A stretch of 43,714 bases of DNA from Chitinophagaceae bacterium (GTDB taxonomy: Bacteria > Bacteroidota > Bacteroidia > Chitinophagales > Chitinophagaceae), in assembly GCA_947504605.1 (NCBI GenBank), contig CANNJE010000010.1, positions 1-43,714 on the forward strand. Direction: 5' to 3'. A program made the translations under genes and the position numbers. The notes beneath the pieces are model-generated. The model saw nothing but the letters and a program-made list of their open reading frames with translations. It did no database searches and was not told the origin of the DNA. Within the stretch, counting starts at the first letter, position 1, and every line of letters begins with the position of its first letter. This document shows, one piece after another, positions 34,861 to 43,714 of the stretch.

Positions 34861-35451
34861 TTAATAAATGATGAAAATAAAGAGGAAGGAAGGCAACGCT
34901 CCCCGATCTTCAAAATAAGCCTTAATGGCTTTGGTGGCTTTTACAATATGATCACTAATAGTGGAAACGGAGATATTTAATAGTTCACTGACTTCTTTAT
35001 AAGTTTTCCCTTCCAATTTACATAATCGGAAAACCTGTTGCCGCTGAGCAGGCAATAACTCAATTGCTTTATCAAGCATTGCTGCTTTTTCTTCACTAAG
35101 ATTCAATTCCTCCTCCCCTAAAAAGAAAGACGAAGCCATTTCCAGAAACATGGTTTCCTTTTTTTTATCCCTAGCCATTTTACGGAAGAAGTCATAAACT
35201 TTGTTTTCGGCAATTTTAGTAAGATAGGCTCCAAATGACTTTTCCAGGTCAATATTTTCCCGGCTAAGCCAAATTTTAAGAAATACATCCTGCAAGATCT
35301 CTTTTGCCTCTGCCTCTAGTTTTACAAGACGAAGCAGATTACTGTAGAGACTTGAACTATAAATTTTGTAAATTTTACCAAAAGCCTCCTCATTGCCCAA
35401 ACGTAGTTGGGACAAAAGTTCTTTTTCATCAAATGGGAAATTCTCAGGCAT
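34861..35451 (-). CDS. ECF RNA polymerase sigma factor (Bacteroides expansion type)
   Basis: A 196-residue sigma-70 family protein. Region 2 spans about residues 20-90 (EEAFGKIYKIYSSSLYSNLLRLV, ILQDVFLKIWLSRENIDLEKSFGAYLTKIAENKVYDFFRK) and region 4 about 125-180 (LPAQRQQVFRLCKLEGKTYKEVSELLNISVSTISDHIVKATKAIK, a helix-turn-helix). The ATG at 35451 is preferred to a GTG 6 bp upstream. It heads the polysaccharide utilization locus, 109 bp upstream of fecR, and presumably switches on susC and the genes after it. It is divergent from purK. Confidence 0.95.
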   Translation of the reverse strand: MPENFPFDEKELLSQLRLGNEEAFGKIYKIYSSSLYSNLLRLVKLEAEAKEILQDVFLKIWLSRENIDLEKSFGAYLTKIAENKVYDFFRKMARDKKKETMFLEMASSFFLGEEELNLSEEKAAMLDKAIELLPAQRQQVFRLCKLEGKTYKEVSELLNISVSTISDHIVKATKAIKAYFEDRGALPSFLFIFIIY

Positions 35452-35530
35452 TATCACAATTGTAGTTTCGGTGAATAAAAATAATGGATTTTAGCCTATT
35501 TAATTTTACAATACAGTTTTTTTACTGCCT

Positions 35531-35538
35531 TATCTTTG
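35531..35538 (+). promoter_or_regulatory. -7 promoter element for purK
   Basis: TATCTTTG, an exact TAnnTTTG match ending 5 nt before the purK ATG at 35544. The spacing to the start codon is the same as for folC and implies a leaderless mRNA. Confidence 0.55.
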
Positions 35539-35543
35539 CGCCT

Positions 35544-36668
35544 ATGAAAAAAGCAGGTATACTTGGAGGTGGCCAATTAGGTAGAATGTTGCTTCAAGAA
35601 GCAGCCAATTACCCCGTAGAAACCTGGGTAATGGAAAATGATGCCTCCTGCCCTGCAGCCCACTTGTGCCACCACTTTATAAAAGGTGATATTACTAACT
35701 TTGATGATGTATATAATTTTGGTAAAAACCTGGATGTACTAACCATAGAAATTGAAAGTGTAAACGAAGATGCACTTGAAAAACTGGAATCCGAAGGGGT
35801 GTCCGTTTTTCCGAAGCCGGCTACATTAAGAATTATTAAAAACAAGATATTACAAAAGCAGTTTTACCAACAGCAAGAGATTCCTACAAGCGATTTTATC
35901 ATTACCCAAAATGCGGAAGACCTGCAACAGCATGCCTCTTTTTTACCGGCGGTACACAAACTGGCTACCGGTGGGTATGATGGCCGTGGAGTTCAGATTA
36001 TTAAAACTACGGAGGATATTACCAAAGGATTTGATGCACCGGCAGTGCTTGAAAAAATGGTAGACATCAAAAAAGAAATTGCTGTGATGATTGCGGTGAA
36101 TAAAGCTGGTGAAACGGCCATCTATTCTCCTGTTGATATGGTCTTCGACCAACACCTCAATTTATTAAGCTACCAAATGAGCCCGGCAACATTGCCCGAA
36201 AAACTATTGTGGAAGGCGGAAGCCATTGCGCTTAAAGTAGTGAAGGAATTAAAAAGTCCAGGCATCTTTGCGGTGGAACTGTTTACAGACTTTGACGATA
36301 AAGTATGGGTAAATGAAACCGCCCCAAGGGTACACAACAGCGGACACCACAGTATAGAAGCCTGTTATAGTAGCCAGTTTGATATGCTTTGGCGAGTTTT
36401 ACTCGATTACCCATTGGGCAATACAGACCATATTATGCCGGCAGCTCTTGTAAATATTTTAGGTGCAGAGGGGTTTACAGGTCCAGCCATTTACGAAGGA
36501 CTGAACGAAATATTAGCAATGGACAATGTATTTGTTCATCTATATGGTAAGACGGATACCAAACCCGGCAGAAAAATGGGGCATATTACCATTCTTAGCA
36601 ATGAAAAACAGGAACTGCTACACAAAGCCAATCAAATTAAACACACATTGTTTGTGAAGTCCAAATGA
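35544..36668 (+). CDS. purK: 5-(carboxyamino)imidazole ribonucleotide synthase
   Basis: This 374-residue ATP-grasp enzyme carboxylates AIR with bicarbonate to give N5-CAIR in purine biosynthesis, the substrate for PurE. The start MKKAGILGGGQLGRMLLQEA is the family's dinucleotide-like motif and marks the ATG at 35544, directly behind a -7 element; a frame extension upstream adds 20 unconserved residues. LATGGYDGRG (ATP loop), EKMVDIKKEIAVMIA and the metal-binding VNETAPRVHNSGHHSIEACYSSQFD are all present. It is separated from purE by an RND efflux operon. Confidence 0.96.
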   Translation: MKKAGILGGGQLGRMLLQEAANYPVETWVMENDASCPAAHLCHHFIKGDITNFDDVYNFGKNLDVLTIEIESVNEDALEKLESEGVSVFPKPATLRIIKNKILQKQFYQQQEIPTSDFIITQNAEDLQQHASFLPAVHKLATGGYDGRGVQIIKTTEDITKGFDAPAVLEKMVDIKKEIAVMIAVNKAGETAIYSPVDMVFDQHLNLLSYQMSPATLPEKLLWKAEAIALKVVKELKSPGIFAVELFTDFDDKVWVNETAPRVHNSGHHSIEACYSSQFDMLWRVLLDYPLGNTDHIMPAALVNILGAEGFTGPAIYEGLNEILAMDNVFVHLYGKTDTKPGRKMGHITILSNEKQELLHKANQIKHTLFVKSK

Positions 36669-36768
36669 TTTATATGTTATATAATGCTACCAATCAACCC
36701 TTTTCAACAGTATGCTTGGGATTAATGACTTATTTTTACTCATTAATAATTTATTAAAATAATATATT

Positions 36769-37848
36769 GTGAATATATTTTCTTTTTTCAAACCACTATA
36801 CATTATCATAGGATTTGCGGGGGTAGCTATACTACCTGCTTGTAACAGCAAAGATAAAAAAGAAGTCGCTGCTACTGCTGGTAAACCTTCCGGCCCGCCA
36901 ACTTCCAAAGTAGATGGATATATTGTAAAAACTTCCGAACTTACCGATAACCTGGAACTTCCGGGTTCAATCATAGCCAATGAAGCTACTACCATCAATC
37001 CTGAAATTTCCGGAAGATTGGTTTACCTCAATAAAGTAGAAGGAAAAATTGTGGGTATAGGAACCCTGCTTGCAAAAATTTACGATGGCGACCTTGTTGC
37101 ACAATTAAATAAATTAAAAGTGCAGGTACAGGTAGCTGAACAAACTAGCAAAAGATACGAGGAATTGCTAAAGATCAATGGTATCAGCCAGCAGGAATAC
37201 GACCTGGCCAAATTAAGCATCAACAATTTGCAGGCAGATATTAATATTGTGCGCAGCAACATTATGCGCACAGAAATAAAAGCACCTTTTACTGGTACAG
37301 TTGGCCTGTCAAACATAAGTCCCGGTGCCTATGTTACACCGCAAACAATCATAACAACCATCCGTCAAAACAGCCAATTAAAACTTGATTTTACATTACC
37401 TGAAAAATACAGCGGCAAAATAAAAACCGGACAGATGGTAAATTTTACAGCAGAAGGAAATACAAAAAATTACATTGCAAGAATCATTGCATTTGAATCG
37501 GGAATTGCGGAAGAAAACAGAAGCTTACAAATCAGAACATTGATCATTAACAATGATGGAAAACTTTTGCCTGGACAGTTTGTAAAAGTAAAAACCAATT
37601 TCGAACCTGATCCAGAAGCAATCATGATTCCATCACAAGCTGTTATTCCACAAGCTAGGGGTAAACAGGTGGCTATTTACCGCAATGGAATCGCTTCCTT
37701 CGAAAACATCACTACAGGAGCAAGAGATTCTGCCAATGTGCAGGTTACCAATGGACTGAAATCCGGAGATACGATTATTATTACAGGTTTAATGAGTCTT
37801 AAGTCAGGCGGTAAAGTACAATTGAATAAAATGAACCCGAATAAATAA
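36769..37848 (+). CDS. RND efflux periplasmic adaptor lipoprotein
   Basis: A 359-residue membrane fusion protein. The start is a GTG at 36769. The lipobox is GVAILPAC with Cys25, so it is anchored to the inner membrane by lipid. LELPGSIIANEATTINPEISGRLVYLNKVEGKIVGIGTLLAKI is the split lipoyl/barrel half-motif, followed by a coiled hairpin (LNKLKVQVQVAEQTSKRYEELLKINGISQQEYDLAKLSI) and the return lipoyl half (EIKAPFTGTVGLSNISPGAYVTPQ). It links the inner-membrane pump to the TolC-like channel encoded downstream. An 87-bp gap with a hairpin separates it from the pump gene. Confidence 0.94.
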   Translation: MNIFSFFKPLYIIIGFAGVAILPACNSKDKKEVAATAGKPSGPPTSKVDGYIVKTSELTDNLELPGSIIANEATTINPEISGRLVYLNKVEGKIVGIGTLLAKIYDGDLVAQLNKLKVQVQVAEQTSKRYEELLKINGISQQEYDLAKLSINNLQADINIVRSNIMRTEIKAPFTGTVGLSNISPGAYVTPQTIITTIRQNSQLKLDFTLPEKYSGKIKTGQMVNFTAEGNTKNYIARIIAFESGIAEENRSLQIRTLIINNDGKLLPGQFVKVKTNFEPDPEAIMIPSQAVIPQARGKQVAIYRNGIASFENITTGARDSANVQVTNGLKSGDTIIITGLMSLKSGGKVQLNKMNPNK

Positions 37849-37858
37849 AAGGATTGAT

Positions 37859-37890
37859 AAGAGAAAGACCCTATTAAAAGTCTTTCTCTT
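37859..37890 (+). other. 11-bp perfect stem-loop between adaptor and pump genes
   Basis: AAGAGAAAGAC (37859-37869) pairs exactly with GTCTTTCTCTT (37880-37890) around a 10-nt loop. It is not followed by a T-run (CCATCTTTAT), so it is more likely an mRNA processing or partial-attenuation element than a full terminator. Confidence 0.55.
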
Positions 37891-37935
37891 CCATCTTTAT
37901 ATCGATATGCTCGGATCCTAACGAAATTTATTAAA

Positions 37936-40900
37936 ATGAATTTAGCTGAATTTAGTTTACGCAAACCGGTTTTCGCCATCGTGCTCAATATTACGATTGT
38001 ACTGTTTGGTGTTATTGGTTATAATTTTTTGGGCGTTAGAGATTATCCTGCTTTGGATCCTCCCAATATTAGTGTAAGAACTTCTTACCCTGGCGCCAAT
38101 GCAGAGATCATAGAAACGCAAATCACCGAGCCGCTCGAAAAAGCTGTAAACGGCATCGCTGGTATTAAAAATATCACATCTCAAAGTTCACAGGGCAGTA
38201 GCAATATTACCGTCGAATTTAATCTTGGTATCAGCCTCGAAGAAGCTGCCAATGATGTGAGAGATAAAGTTTCACAGGCACAACGTTCATTGCCAACAGA
38301 TCTGGATGCACCTCCGGTGGTGAGTAAGGCAGATGCAAGCAACGACCCTGTTGTTATTTTACTTCTACAAAGCAGCAAAAAAAATGCACTGGAGATAACA
38401 GAATTTGCCAACAATAACCTGGTAGAAAAAATTCAAACAGTTGCAGGTGTTAGTGGTGTAAATATCTGGGGAGAAAAGAAATATGCAATGCGCATCTGGT
38501 TCGACCCTTCCCGTATGAGTGCCTATGCGCTTACACCCCAAGATGTTCAAACTGCATTGCTCCGCGAAAATGTCGAATTGCCTTCGGGAAAAGTGGCGGG
38601 CAATGCCACTGAACTGGGTATACGCACTTTTGGAAAAATGAACACCGAAGAGGAATTCAATAACCTCATCATTAAAAATGTAAATGGCTCAGATATTCGT
38701 TTAAAAGATATTGGCGAAGCAGTACTTGGACCCGAGAATGAAGAAAGTGTTTTAAAAGAAAGTGGGGTGCCAATGATAGCGATTGCAGTTATTCCACAAC
38801 CAGGCACCAACTATATTGCCATCAGTGATGATATTCAAAAAAGATTAGAAGAAATTCGAAAAGAATTACCCGAAGATATCCGCATGGAAATAGCTTCAGA
38901 CCAAACAGTCAACATCCGCAAAAGTATCAGTGAAGTAAAAGAAACACTCCTCATTTCATTTGTACTGGTGGTACTGATCATCTATTTATTTTTCAGAGAT
39001 TGGTTGATTGCAGTAAGACCTTTAATAGATATTCCTATCTCGCTGATTGGTGCATTTTTTATCATGTACCTCAGTGGGTTCACCATCAATGTACTTACTT
39101 TATTAGCCATCGTATTGGCAACAGGGTTGGTGGTGGATGATGGTATCGTGGTAACGGAGAATATTTATAAAAAGATGGAGAAGGGCATGAACAAGTGGCA
39201 GGCTGCAAGAGATGGCTCCAAAGAGATATACTTTGCCGTTATTGCTACCTCTATCACACTTGCCGTGGTATTCCTTCCGATCATATTCCTGGAAGGTTTT
39301 GTCGGCAGGCTTTTTAGAGAGTTTGGTATTGTGGTAGCAGGCGCCGTATTGATCTCTGCATTTGTATCGCTTACCCTTACGCCTGTTCTAAATGTATTTT
39401 TAAGCAGAAAGAATTTTAAACATTCCAAATTCTATACCGCTTCTGAACCATTTTTTAATGGAATGGAAAATGGGTATAAAAAATTACTGGAAGGATTTAT
39501 GAAAATCCGCTGGATGGCACTACCAATAATCCTTGTTTGTTTTGCCATTATCTTTTTTATAGGAAAAAATCTGCAATCAGAACTGGCTCCAATGGAAGAT
39601 AAAAGTGCATTCCGTTTACAGGTATCTGCACCAGAAGGAACTTCCTATGATGCCATGGATAAGTACATGGATAAACTCACCGGCTTTTTGATTGATTCTC
39701 TAAAAGAAAAAAAATACATCACCAGTATGACTGCTCCCGGATTCACCGGAAGTGGCTCTGCCAACTCAGGTTTTGTTCGTGTGGCTCTTGTAGATCCACA
39801 GGACAGAAAAAGAACCCAACAGGATATTGTAAGCTGGGTAAACAAACGTATTCCACGTTTTAATGATGGCCGTTCCTTTGCCATACAGGACCAAACAATA
39901 CAAGTAAACCGTAGAAGCGGTCAACCTGTTCAATTTGTAATTCAAAATACCAACAATCAAAAACTAAAAGAAGCGCTGCCTCGGTTGCTGGATGCTGCCA
40001 ATAAAAGCAAAATCCTTCAGGGTGTAGATGCTGATCTTAAATTTAATAAGCCGGAGATACGGGTAAACATCGATCGCCTTAAAGCCAGCGAATTGGGAAT
40101 AAGCGTACAGGAAATTTCTCAAACCATGCAATTGGCATTAAGCAATCAACGACTCGGTTATTTCACTAAAGAAGGCAAACAATATTCTGTATTGGGACAG
40201 GTAGAACGGGCAGACAGAGATGATCCGAATGACCTGAAAAATATTTATGTTACAAACAAACGGGGAGAATCCATTTCTTTAATAAACGTATTGAATATTT
40301 CGGAAGATGTGACCCCTCCTACTTTATACCACTTTAACCGCTACCGTTCTGCAAGCATCAGCAGCGGATTGGCAGATGGTAAAACCATTGGAGATGGTAT
40401 CAAAGAAATACAGTCCATTGCAGATACAGTGTTGGATAATACTTTCACCACTTCCTTGGCAGGTGCATCCAGAGATTATTCAGAAAGTTCGGGTAATACC
40501 TACTTTGCATTTATGCTTGCACTCATATTAATTTACCTGGTATTGGCTGCACAGTTTGGAAGTTTTATCGATCCGTTCACCATCATGGTAACCGTTCCAC
40601 TGGCACTAGCTGGTGCAGTATTATCATTATGGTTGTTTGATCAAACAATCAATATCTTTTCTCAGATAGGAATGATTATGCTCATAGGCCTTGTTACAAA
40701 AAATGGTATTTTAATCGTAGAGTTTGCCAATCAAAAACAACTGGCAGGCAATAAAAAAATACCTGCAGTCATTGAAGCCTCGGTAGCAAGGTTCAGACCC
40801 ATTCTCATGACCAGCCTTGCCATGTCATTGGGAGCATTGCCACTGGCATTATCACTCGGCGACGCTGCTACCAGCCGCATTCCTTTGGGTATTGTAATTG

Positions 40901-41040
40901 TGGGAGGTATCATGTTCTCCCTTTTACTTACACTGTTTGTAGTGCCTGCAGTTTATTCTTTCTTATCTACTAAAAAAACAAAAAGTGCATTGGACAGCCT
41001 CGAGCCTGCTGTTGAAACTGAAATAAATATTGAAGGATGA
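37936..41040 (+). CDS. RND-family efflux pump, HAE1/AcrB type
   Basis: A 1034-residue inner-membrane proton-driven exporter. MNLAEFSLRKPVFAIVLNITIVLFGVIGY is the first helix, then the pore and docking loops (VRTSYPGANAEIIETQITEPLEKAVNGIAGI). Proton-relay residues are Asp401 and Asp402 in TGLVVDDGIVV, and Lys922 in GLVTKNGILIVEFAN, matching AcrB Asp407/408/Lys940. The two halves each have six helices and a periplasmic loop. The HAE1 class handles hydrophobic drugs and detergents; the specific substrate here is unknown. The downstream channel gene overlaps by 4 bp (ATGA). Confidence 0.96.
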   Translation: MNLAEFSLRKPVFAIVLNITIVLFGVIGYNFLGVRDYPALDPPNISVRTSYPGANAEIIETQITEPLEKAVNGIAGIKNITSQSSQGSSNITVEFNLGISLEEAANDVRDKVSQAQRSLPTDLDAPPVVSKADASNDPVVILLLQSSKKNALEITEFANNNLVEKIQTVAGVSGVNIWGEKKYAMRIWFDPSRMSAYALTPQDVQTALLRENVELPSGKVAGNATELGIRTFGKMNTEEEFNNLIIKNVNGSDIRLKDIGEAVLGPENEESVLKESGVPMIAIAVIPQPGTNYIAISDDIQKRLEEIRKELPEDIRMEIASDQTVNIRKSISEVKETLLISFVLVVLIIYLFFRDWLIAVRPLIDIPISLIGAFFIMYLSGFTINVLTLLAIVLATGLVVDDGIVVTENIYKKMEKGMNKWQAARDGSKEIYFAVIATSITLAVVFLPIIFLEGFVGRLFREFGIVVAGAVLISAFVSLTLTPVLNVFLSRKNFKHSKFYTASEPFFNGMENGYKKLLEGFMKIRWMALPIILVCFAIIFFIGKNLQSELAPMEDKSAFRLQVSAPEGTSYDAMDKYMDKLTGFLIDSLKEKKYITSMTAPGFTGSGSANSGFVRVALVDPQDRKRTQQDIVSWVNKRIPRFNDGRSFAIQDQTIQVNRRSGQPVQFVIQNTNNQKLKEALPRLLDAANKSKILQGVDADLKFNKPEIRVNIDRLKASELGISVQEISQTMQLALSNQRLGYFTKEGKQYSVLGQVERADRDDPNDLKNIYVTNKRGESISLINVLNISEDVTPPTLYHFNRYRSASISSGLADGKTIGDGIKEIQSIADTVLDNTFTTSLAGASRDYSESSGNTYFAFMLALILIYLVLAAQFGSFIDPFTIMVTVPLALAGAVLSLWLFDQTINIFSQIGMIMLIGLVTKNGILIVEFANQKQLAGNKKIPAVIEASVARFRPILMTSLAMSLGALPLALSLGDAATSRIPLGIVIVGGIMFSLLLTLFVVPAVYSFLSTKKTKSALDSLEPAVETEINIEG

Positions 41041-42359
41041 TGAAGCAACTTAAAACAATAATCGGTTTACTTTTTTTATTAATTAGCATCAAGGCACAAA
41101 GTCAGGAAATGCTTACCGTAGAACAAGCCGTTGCTGCTGCTATGCAGAACAATTATGAAATTGTATTATTAAAAAATGATTCTACACTTGCTGCCTTAAA
41201 CAACAGTTATGCATATGTTGCTTTTTTACCTAGGCTTAATGCCTCCAGCGGCCTGATTTTTAACAACAACAATACCAAACAGAAACTGGCCGATGGAACA
41301 CAACGCAAACAGGCTGGTTTAAAATCAAATAATATCAGTGCCTCTGTAAACCTTAACTGGACCATATTTGATGGTTTTAAAATGTTTGCTACAAGAGATA
41401 AATTGGCAGAAATTGTAAGACTGGGTGAACTAAACATCAAAAACCAAATCGTAAATACCGTATCAGACGTTGTTAAAAATTATTACAATATAGTTCGTCA
41501 AAAACAACAATTGATAGCCATACAGGAACAGATGAGGCTTAATGAAGAAAGAGTTACACAAGCAGAAAAAAAATTGAGTGTGGGCCTTGGCGCTAAACCT
41601 GAGTTATTACAAGCCAAAGTAGACCTGAATGCACAAAAAGCTGCACGCCTAAAACAACTCACCTTGATTGAACAACTCAAAGAACAATTAAACCAATTAA
41701 TGGTCATGGCAAGGGAAACCCGCTATGAAGTGTCAGACAGTATCCCTTTTAAAAATGACTTGCTGGTTACAGACATCCTTGCTGCAGCAGAGCAAAATAG
41801 TCCCGAATTACTGGTGGCCAAACAAAATATAAATATCGCCAACCTAACCTTAAAAGAAAGAAAGGCAGAGCGATATCCGACCGTTTCTTTGAACAGTGCA
41901 TTCAACTTCTCAAAAACAGAAAACCAGTTGGTGATAAACAATTTTACTCCATTGCTAAATCAAAATCGTGGCTTTAACTATGGTATCAGTACAGCCATTC
42001 CGATCTTTAATAACTACAATGTAAAAAGACAAATCCAAGCTGCTCAACTCGATATCAGTTACCAAAGCACCATTTATGATTATCAGAAATGGAAAATGAA
42101 TATTGCGATAAGTAATGCCTTTAAAGATTACGAACTGCAGAAAAAAACGTTGCAGCTTGAACAGGAAAATATTGTATTGGCAAAAGAAAATGTATACATC
42201 GCATCTGAGCGTTTACGCCTGGGCGTTACTTCGTATCTTGAACTAAGAGAAACACAAAAAAGCCTGGAAGATGCCTACAACCGTTTAATTGCTGCACGTT
42301 ATGATACCAAACTGGCAGAAACAGAATTACTGAGACTAAAGGGTGATTTGGTAAAGTAG
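41037..42359 (+). CDS. TolC-family outer-membrane efflux channel
   Basis: A 440-residue outer-membrane factor with signal peptide (KTIIGLLFLLISIKAQS). The two repeats of long helices are visible: TVEQAVAAAMQNNYEIVLLKNDS, NTVSDVVKNYYNIVRQKQQLIAIQEQM, AEKKLSVGLGAKPELLQAKVDLN in the first half and TDILAAAEQNSPELLVAKQNINIANLTLKERKAERYPTVSL and ASERLRLGVTSYLELRETQKSLEDAYNRLI in the second. It completes the adaptor-pump-channel set and is translationally coupled to the pump gene. No regulator (TetR, MarR or AraC) lies beside the operon. Confidence 0.95.
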   Translation: MMKQLKTIIGLLFLLISIKAQSQEMLTVEQAVAAAMQNNYEIVLLKNDSTLAALNNSYAYVAFLPRLNASSGLIFNNNNTKQKLADGTQRKQAGLKSNNISASVNLNWTIFDGFKMFATRDKLAEIVRLGELNIKNQIVNTVSDVVKNYYNIVRQKQQLIAIQEQMRLNEERVTQAEKKLSVGLGAKPELLQAKVDLNAQKAARLKQLTLIEQLKEQLNQLMVMARETRYEVSDSIPFKNDLLVTDILAAAEQNSPELLVAKQNINIANLTLKERKAERYPTVSLNSAFNFSKTENQLVINNFTPLLNQNRGFNYGISTAIPIFNNYNVKRQIQAAQLDISYQSTIYDYQKWKMNIAISNAFKDYELQKKTLQLEQENIVLAKENVYIASERLRLGVTSYLELRETQKSLEDAYNRLIAARYDTKLAETELLRLKGDLVK

Positions 42360-42388
42360 GGAGGTTTCAGTGATTAGTAACGCTTTGT

Positions 42389-42396
42389 TATCTTTG
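42389..42396 (+). promoter_or_regulatory. -7 promoter element for purE
   Basis: TATCTTTG, the same eight bases as upstream of purK. It gives a leader of about 40 nt before the purE ATG at 42440. It is 29 bp past the end of the TolC gene, so purE has its own promoter. Confidence 0.5.
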
Positions 42397-42439
42397 CAGA
42401 TCAAAATATTTTTGAACTTTGTACTTTAACACTTAAAAT

Positions 42440-42925
42440 ATGCAACCAATAGTAGGAATCATCATGGGAAGCCAGTCCGACCTGCCTGTAATGCAGGCCG
42501 CAGCCGATTTTTTAAAACAGCTAGCAGTTCCATTTGAATTAACCATTGTATCTGCACATCGTACTCCCGACCGTATGCGTACCTATGCTACGGAAGCCAA
42601 ATCAAGAGGTATTAAAGTAATTATTGCAGGCGCAGGTGGGGCGGCACATTTACCAGGTATGGTTGCAGCATATACTACCCTTCCCGTAATTGGTGTTCCT
42701 GTAAAATCTTCCAATTCCATTGATGGCTGGGATTCTGTTCTTTCAATCTTACAAATGCCCAATGGAGTTCCTGTTGCCACCGTAGCTTTAAATGCGGCCA
42801 AAAATGCTGGCATCCTAGCTGCTCAAATCATTGCTACTTTTGATGATGTTTTAAGTGAAAAATTAGTGGCCTACAAAAAACAACTGGAAAATGAAGTGCT
42901 GGCTATGGCCGAAAAATTAAAGTGA
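42440..42925 (+). CDS. purE: N5-carboxyaminoimidazole ribonucleotide mutase
   Basis: A 161-residue class I PurE that converts N5-CAIR (made by PurK) to CAIR. The active-site motifs are intact: [13 protein letters not shown] (phosphate loop), SAHRTPDRM with catalytic His40, and [27 protein letters not shown]. The [20 protein letters not shown] segment closes the octamer interface. The length is normal and the presence of purK confirms the two-enzyme route. It overlaps the convergent SulP gene by 9 bp. Confidence 0.97.
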   Translation: MQPIVGIIMGSQSDLPVMQAAADFLKQLAVPFELTIVSAHRTPDRMRTYATEAKSRGIKVIIAGAGGAAHLPGMVAAYTTLPVIGVPVKSSNSIDGWDSVLSILQMPNGVPVATVALNAAKNAGILAAQIIATFDDVLSEKLVAYKKQLENEVLAMAEKLK

Positions 42926-43714
42926 TTTTTCATTCCCTTTTAGTGCCAAATCCTGCAAAATTTGTTTACTCCTTTCAATGGCGTCCGGAAGGGTGGATGT
43001 AATATTGGCTTTCCCAATTGCAAACGATAGCCTTGCTTTTTTTAACTCCGTCATTACCCTTTCACTATGCACTTCCGATAATATTAATTTGGTACCCCTG
43101 TGTTTTGACTCTTTGTAAACTTCTTCAATAGTTTTGATACCTGTTGCATCAATAATTGGAACATAGCGCATACGGATGATTAACACTGCCGGAGGTTTTT
43201 CTATAAAGCGCATGGCATCTTTAAACTTATAAGCAGCTCCGAAAAATAACGGACCTGTAATTTCAAACACTTCCACAGATTTAGGTATAGCAAAATGATC
43301 AATCGATTCTTTATCTTTTCCATACCCCTTACCTTCTATGGCTTTTGTAAACATATTTACTTCGCTGAACTGAATCATTTTGCGCATAAATAAAAACACC
43401 GCCATTACCATACCTATCTCAATGGCAACAGTAAGGTCTACCAATACCGTAAGTAAAAAGGTAGCAACCAAAACAGCCACATCACTCCTGGGTCCTTTAA
43501 AAACGGAAACAAAACTTTTCCATTCACTCATATTATAAGCCACCACAACCAGAATACCGGCAAGTGTTGCCATAGGAATTAATGCGGCCCACTTTCCTAT
43601 AAAAAGCATGATTAGCAATAATGTAATGGCATGAACAATACCCGCAACCGGTGTGCGTCCGCCATTTTTTACATTTGTTGCTGTTCGGGCAATCGCTCCA
43701 GTTGCAGGAATGCC
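42917..43714 (-). CDS. SulP-family anion transporter with STAS domain (C-terminal part)
   Basis: The frame is open to the window edge, so only the last 265 residues are present. [25 protein letters not shown] is the SulP family signature at the membrane-domain end. Membrane helices follow ([26 protein letters not shown], and [25 protein letters not shown]), then the cytoplasmic STAS domain with [22 protein letters not shown] and the IDATGI motif. SulP proteins move sulfate, bicarbonate, dicarboxylates or other anions; the missing N-terminal part would narrow this. An internal TTG at 43618 is not the true start. Confidence 0.93.
   Translation of the reverse strand, partial: GIPATGAIARTATNVKNGGRTPVAGIVHAITLLLIMLFIGKWAALIPMATLAGILVVVAYNMSEWKSFVSVFKGPRSDVAVLVATFLLTVLVDLTVAIEIGMVMAVFLFMRKMIQFSEVNMFTKAIEGKGYGKDKESIDHFAIPKSVEVFEITGPLFFGAAYKFKDAMRFIEKPPAVLIIRMRYVPIIDATGIKTIEEVYKESKHRGTKLILSEVHSERVMTELKKARLSFAIGKANITSTLPDAIERSKQILQDLALKGNEKSL

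Overview
The window looks like chromosome from a member of the Bacteroidota, most likely the family Chitinophagaceae or a close relative. Three things point there: a SusC/SusD pair with its own ECF sigma factor and FecR anti-sigma factor, Bacteroidota-type -7 promoter elements (TAnnTTTG), and no obvious Shine-Dalgarno sequences. The base composition is fairly AT-rich. I saw no rRNA, tRNA, CRISPR array, intact insertion sequence or prophage. The species cannot be named from the sequence.

Layout. 1-9.6 kb is mostly housekeeping: the tail of an unidentified gene, a small membrane protein, folC, a NUDIX hydrolase, a leftward cluster (fbp, an ABC ATPase, an FKBP isomerase and a YfiT/DinB-type thiol transferase), aspartate kinase and katG. 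9.7-19.3 kb is an accessory block with more AT-rich genes and long gaps: a large GT-C-like membrane protein, a small outer-membrane-type protein, two tiny coupled membrane proteins, a cytoplasmic-looking M15 peptidase, a proteorhodopsin, its retinal-forming partner blh (frameshifted near the 3' end), and a two-gene leftward operon of a PLP aminotransferase and an unusual flavin monooxygenase-DsbA/SpxH fusion. 19.5-21.6 kb holds an L,D-transpeptidase-fold protein and 4-hydroxyphenylpyruvate dioxygenase.

21.8-35.5 kb is a complete leftward polysaccharide utilization locus: sigma factor, FecR, SusC with an STN signalling domain, SusD, a beta-propeller lipoprotein, a GH20 beta-N-acetylhexosaminidase, a NagX-like membrane acyltransferase and a sialate O-acetylesterase. 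The enzymes suggest N-acetylhexosamine-containing, probably O-acetylated glycans. The STN domain plus sigma/FecR suggests substrate-sensed autoregulation.

35.5-42.9 kb has the purine genes purK and purE separated by a complete RND tripartite efflux operon (adaptor, pump, TolC-like channel). The window ends inside a SulP anion transporter on the minus strand.

The most interesting items are the monooxygenase-SpxH fusion with its coupled aminotransferase, the proteorhodopsin with a glycine at the carotenoid-antenna position, the single-base frameshift in blh, a pair of short overlooked membrane proteins, and promoter elements exactly 5 nt upstream of the folC and purK start codons, which suggest leaderless mRNAs.
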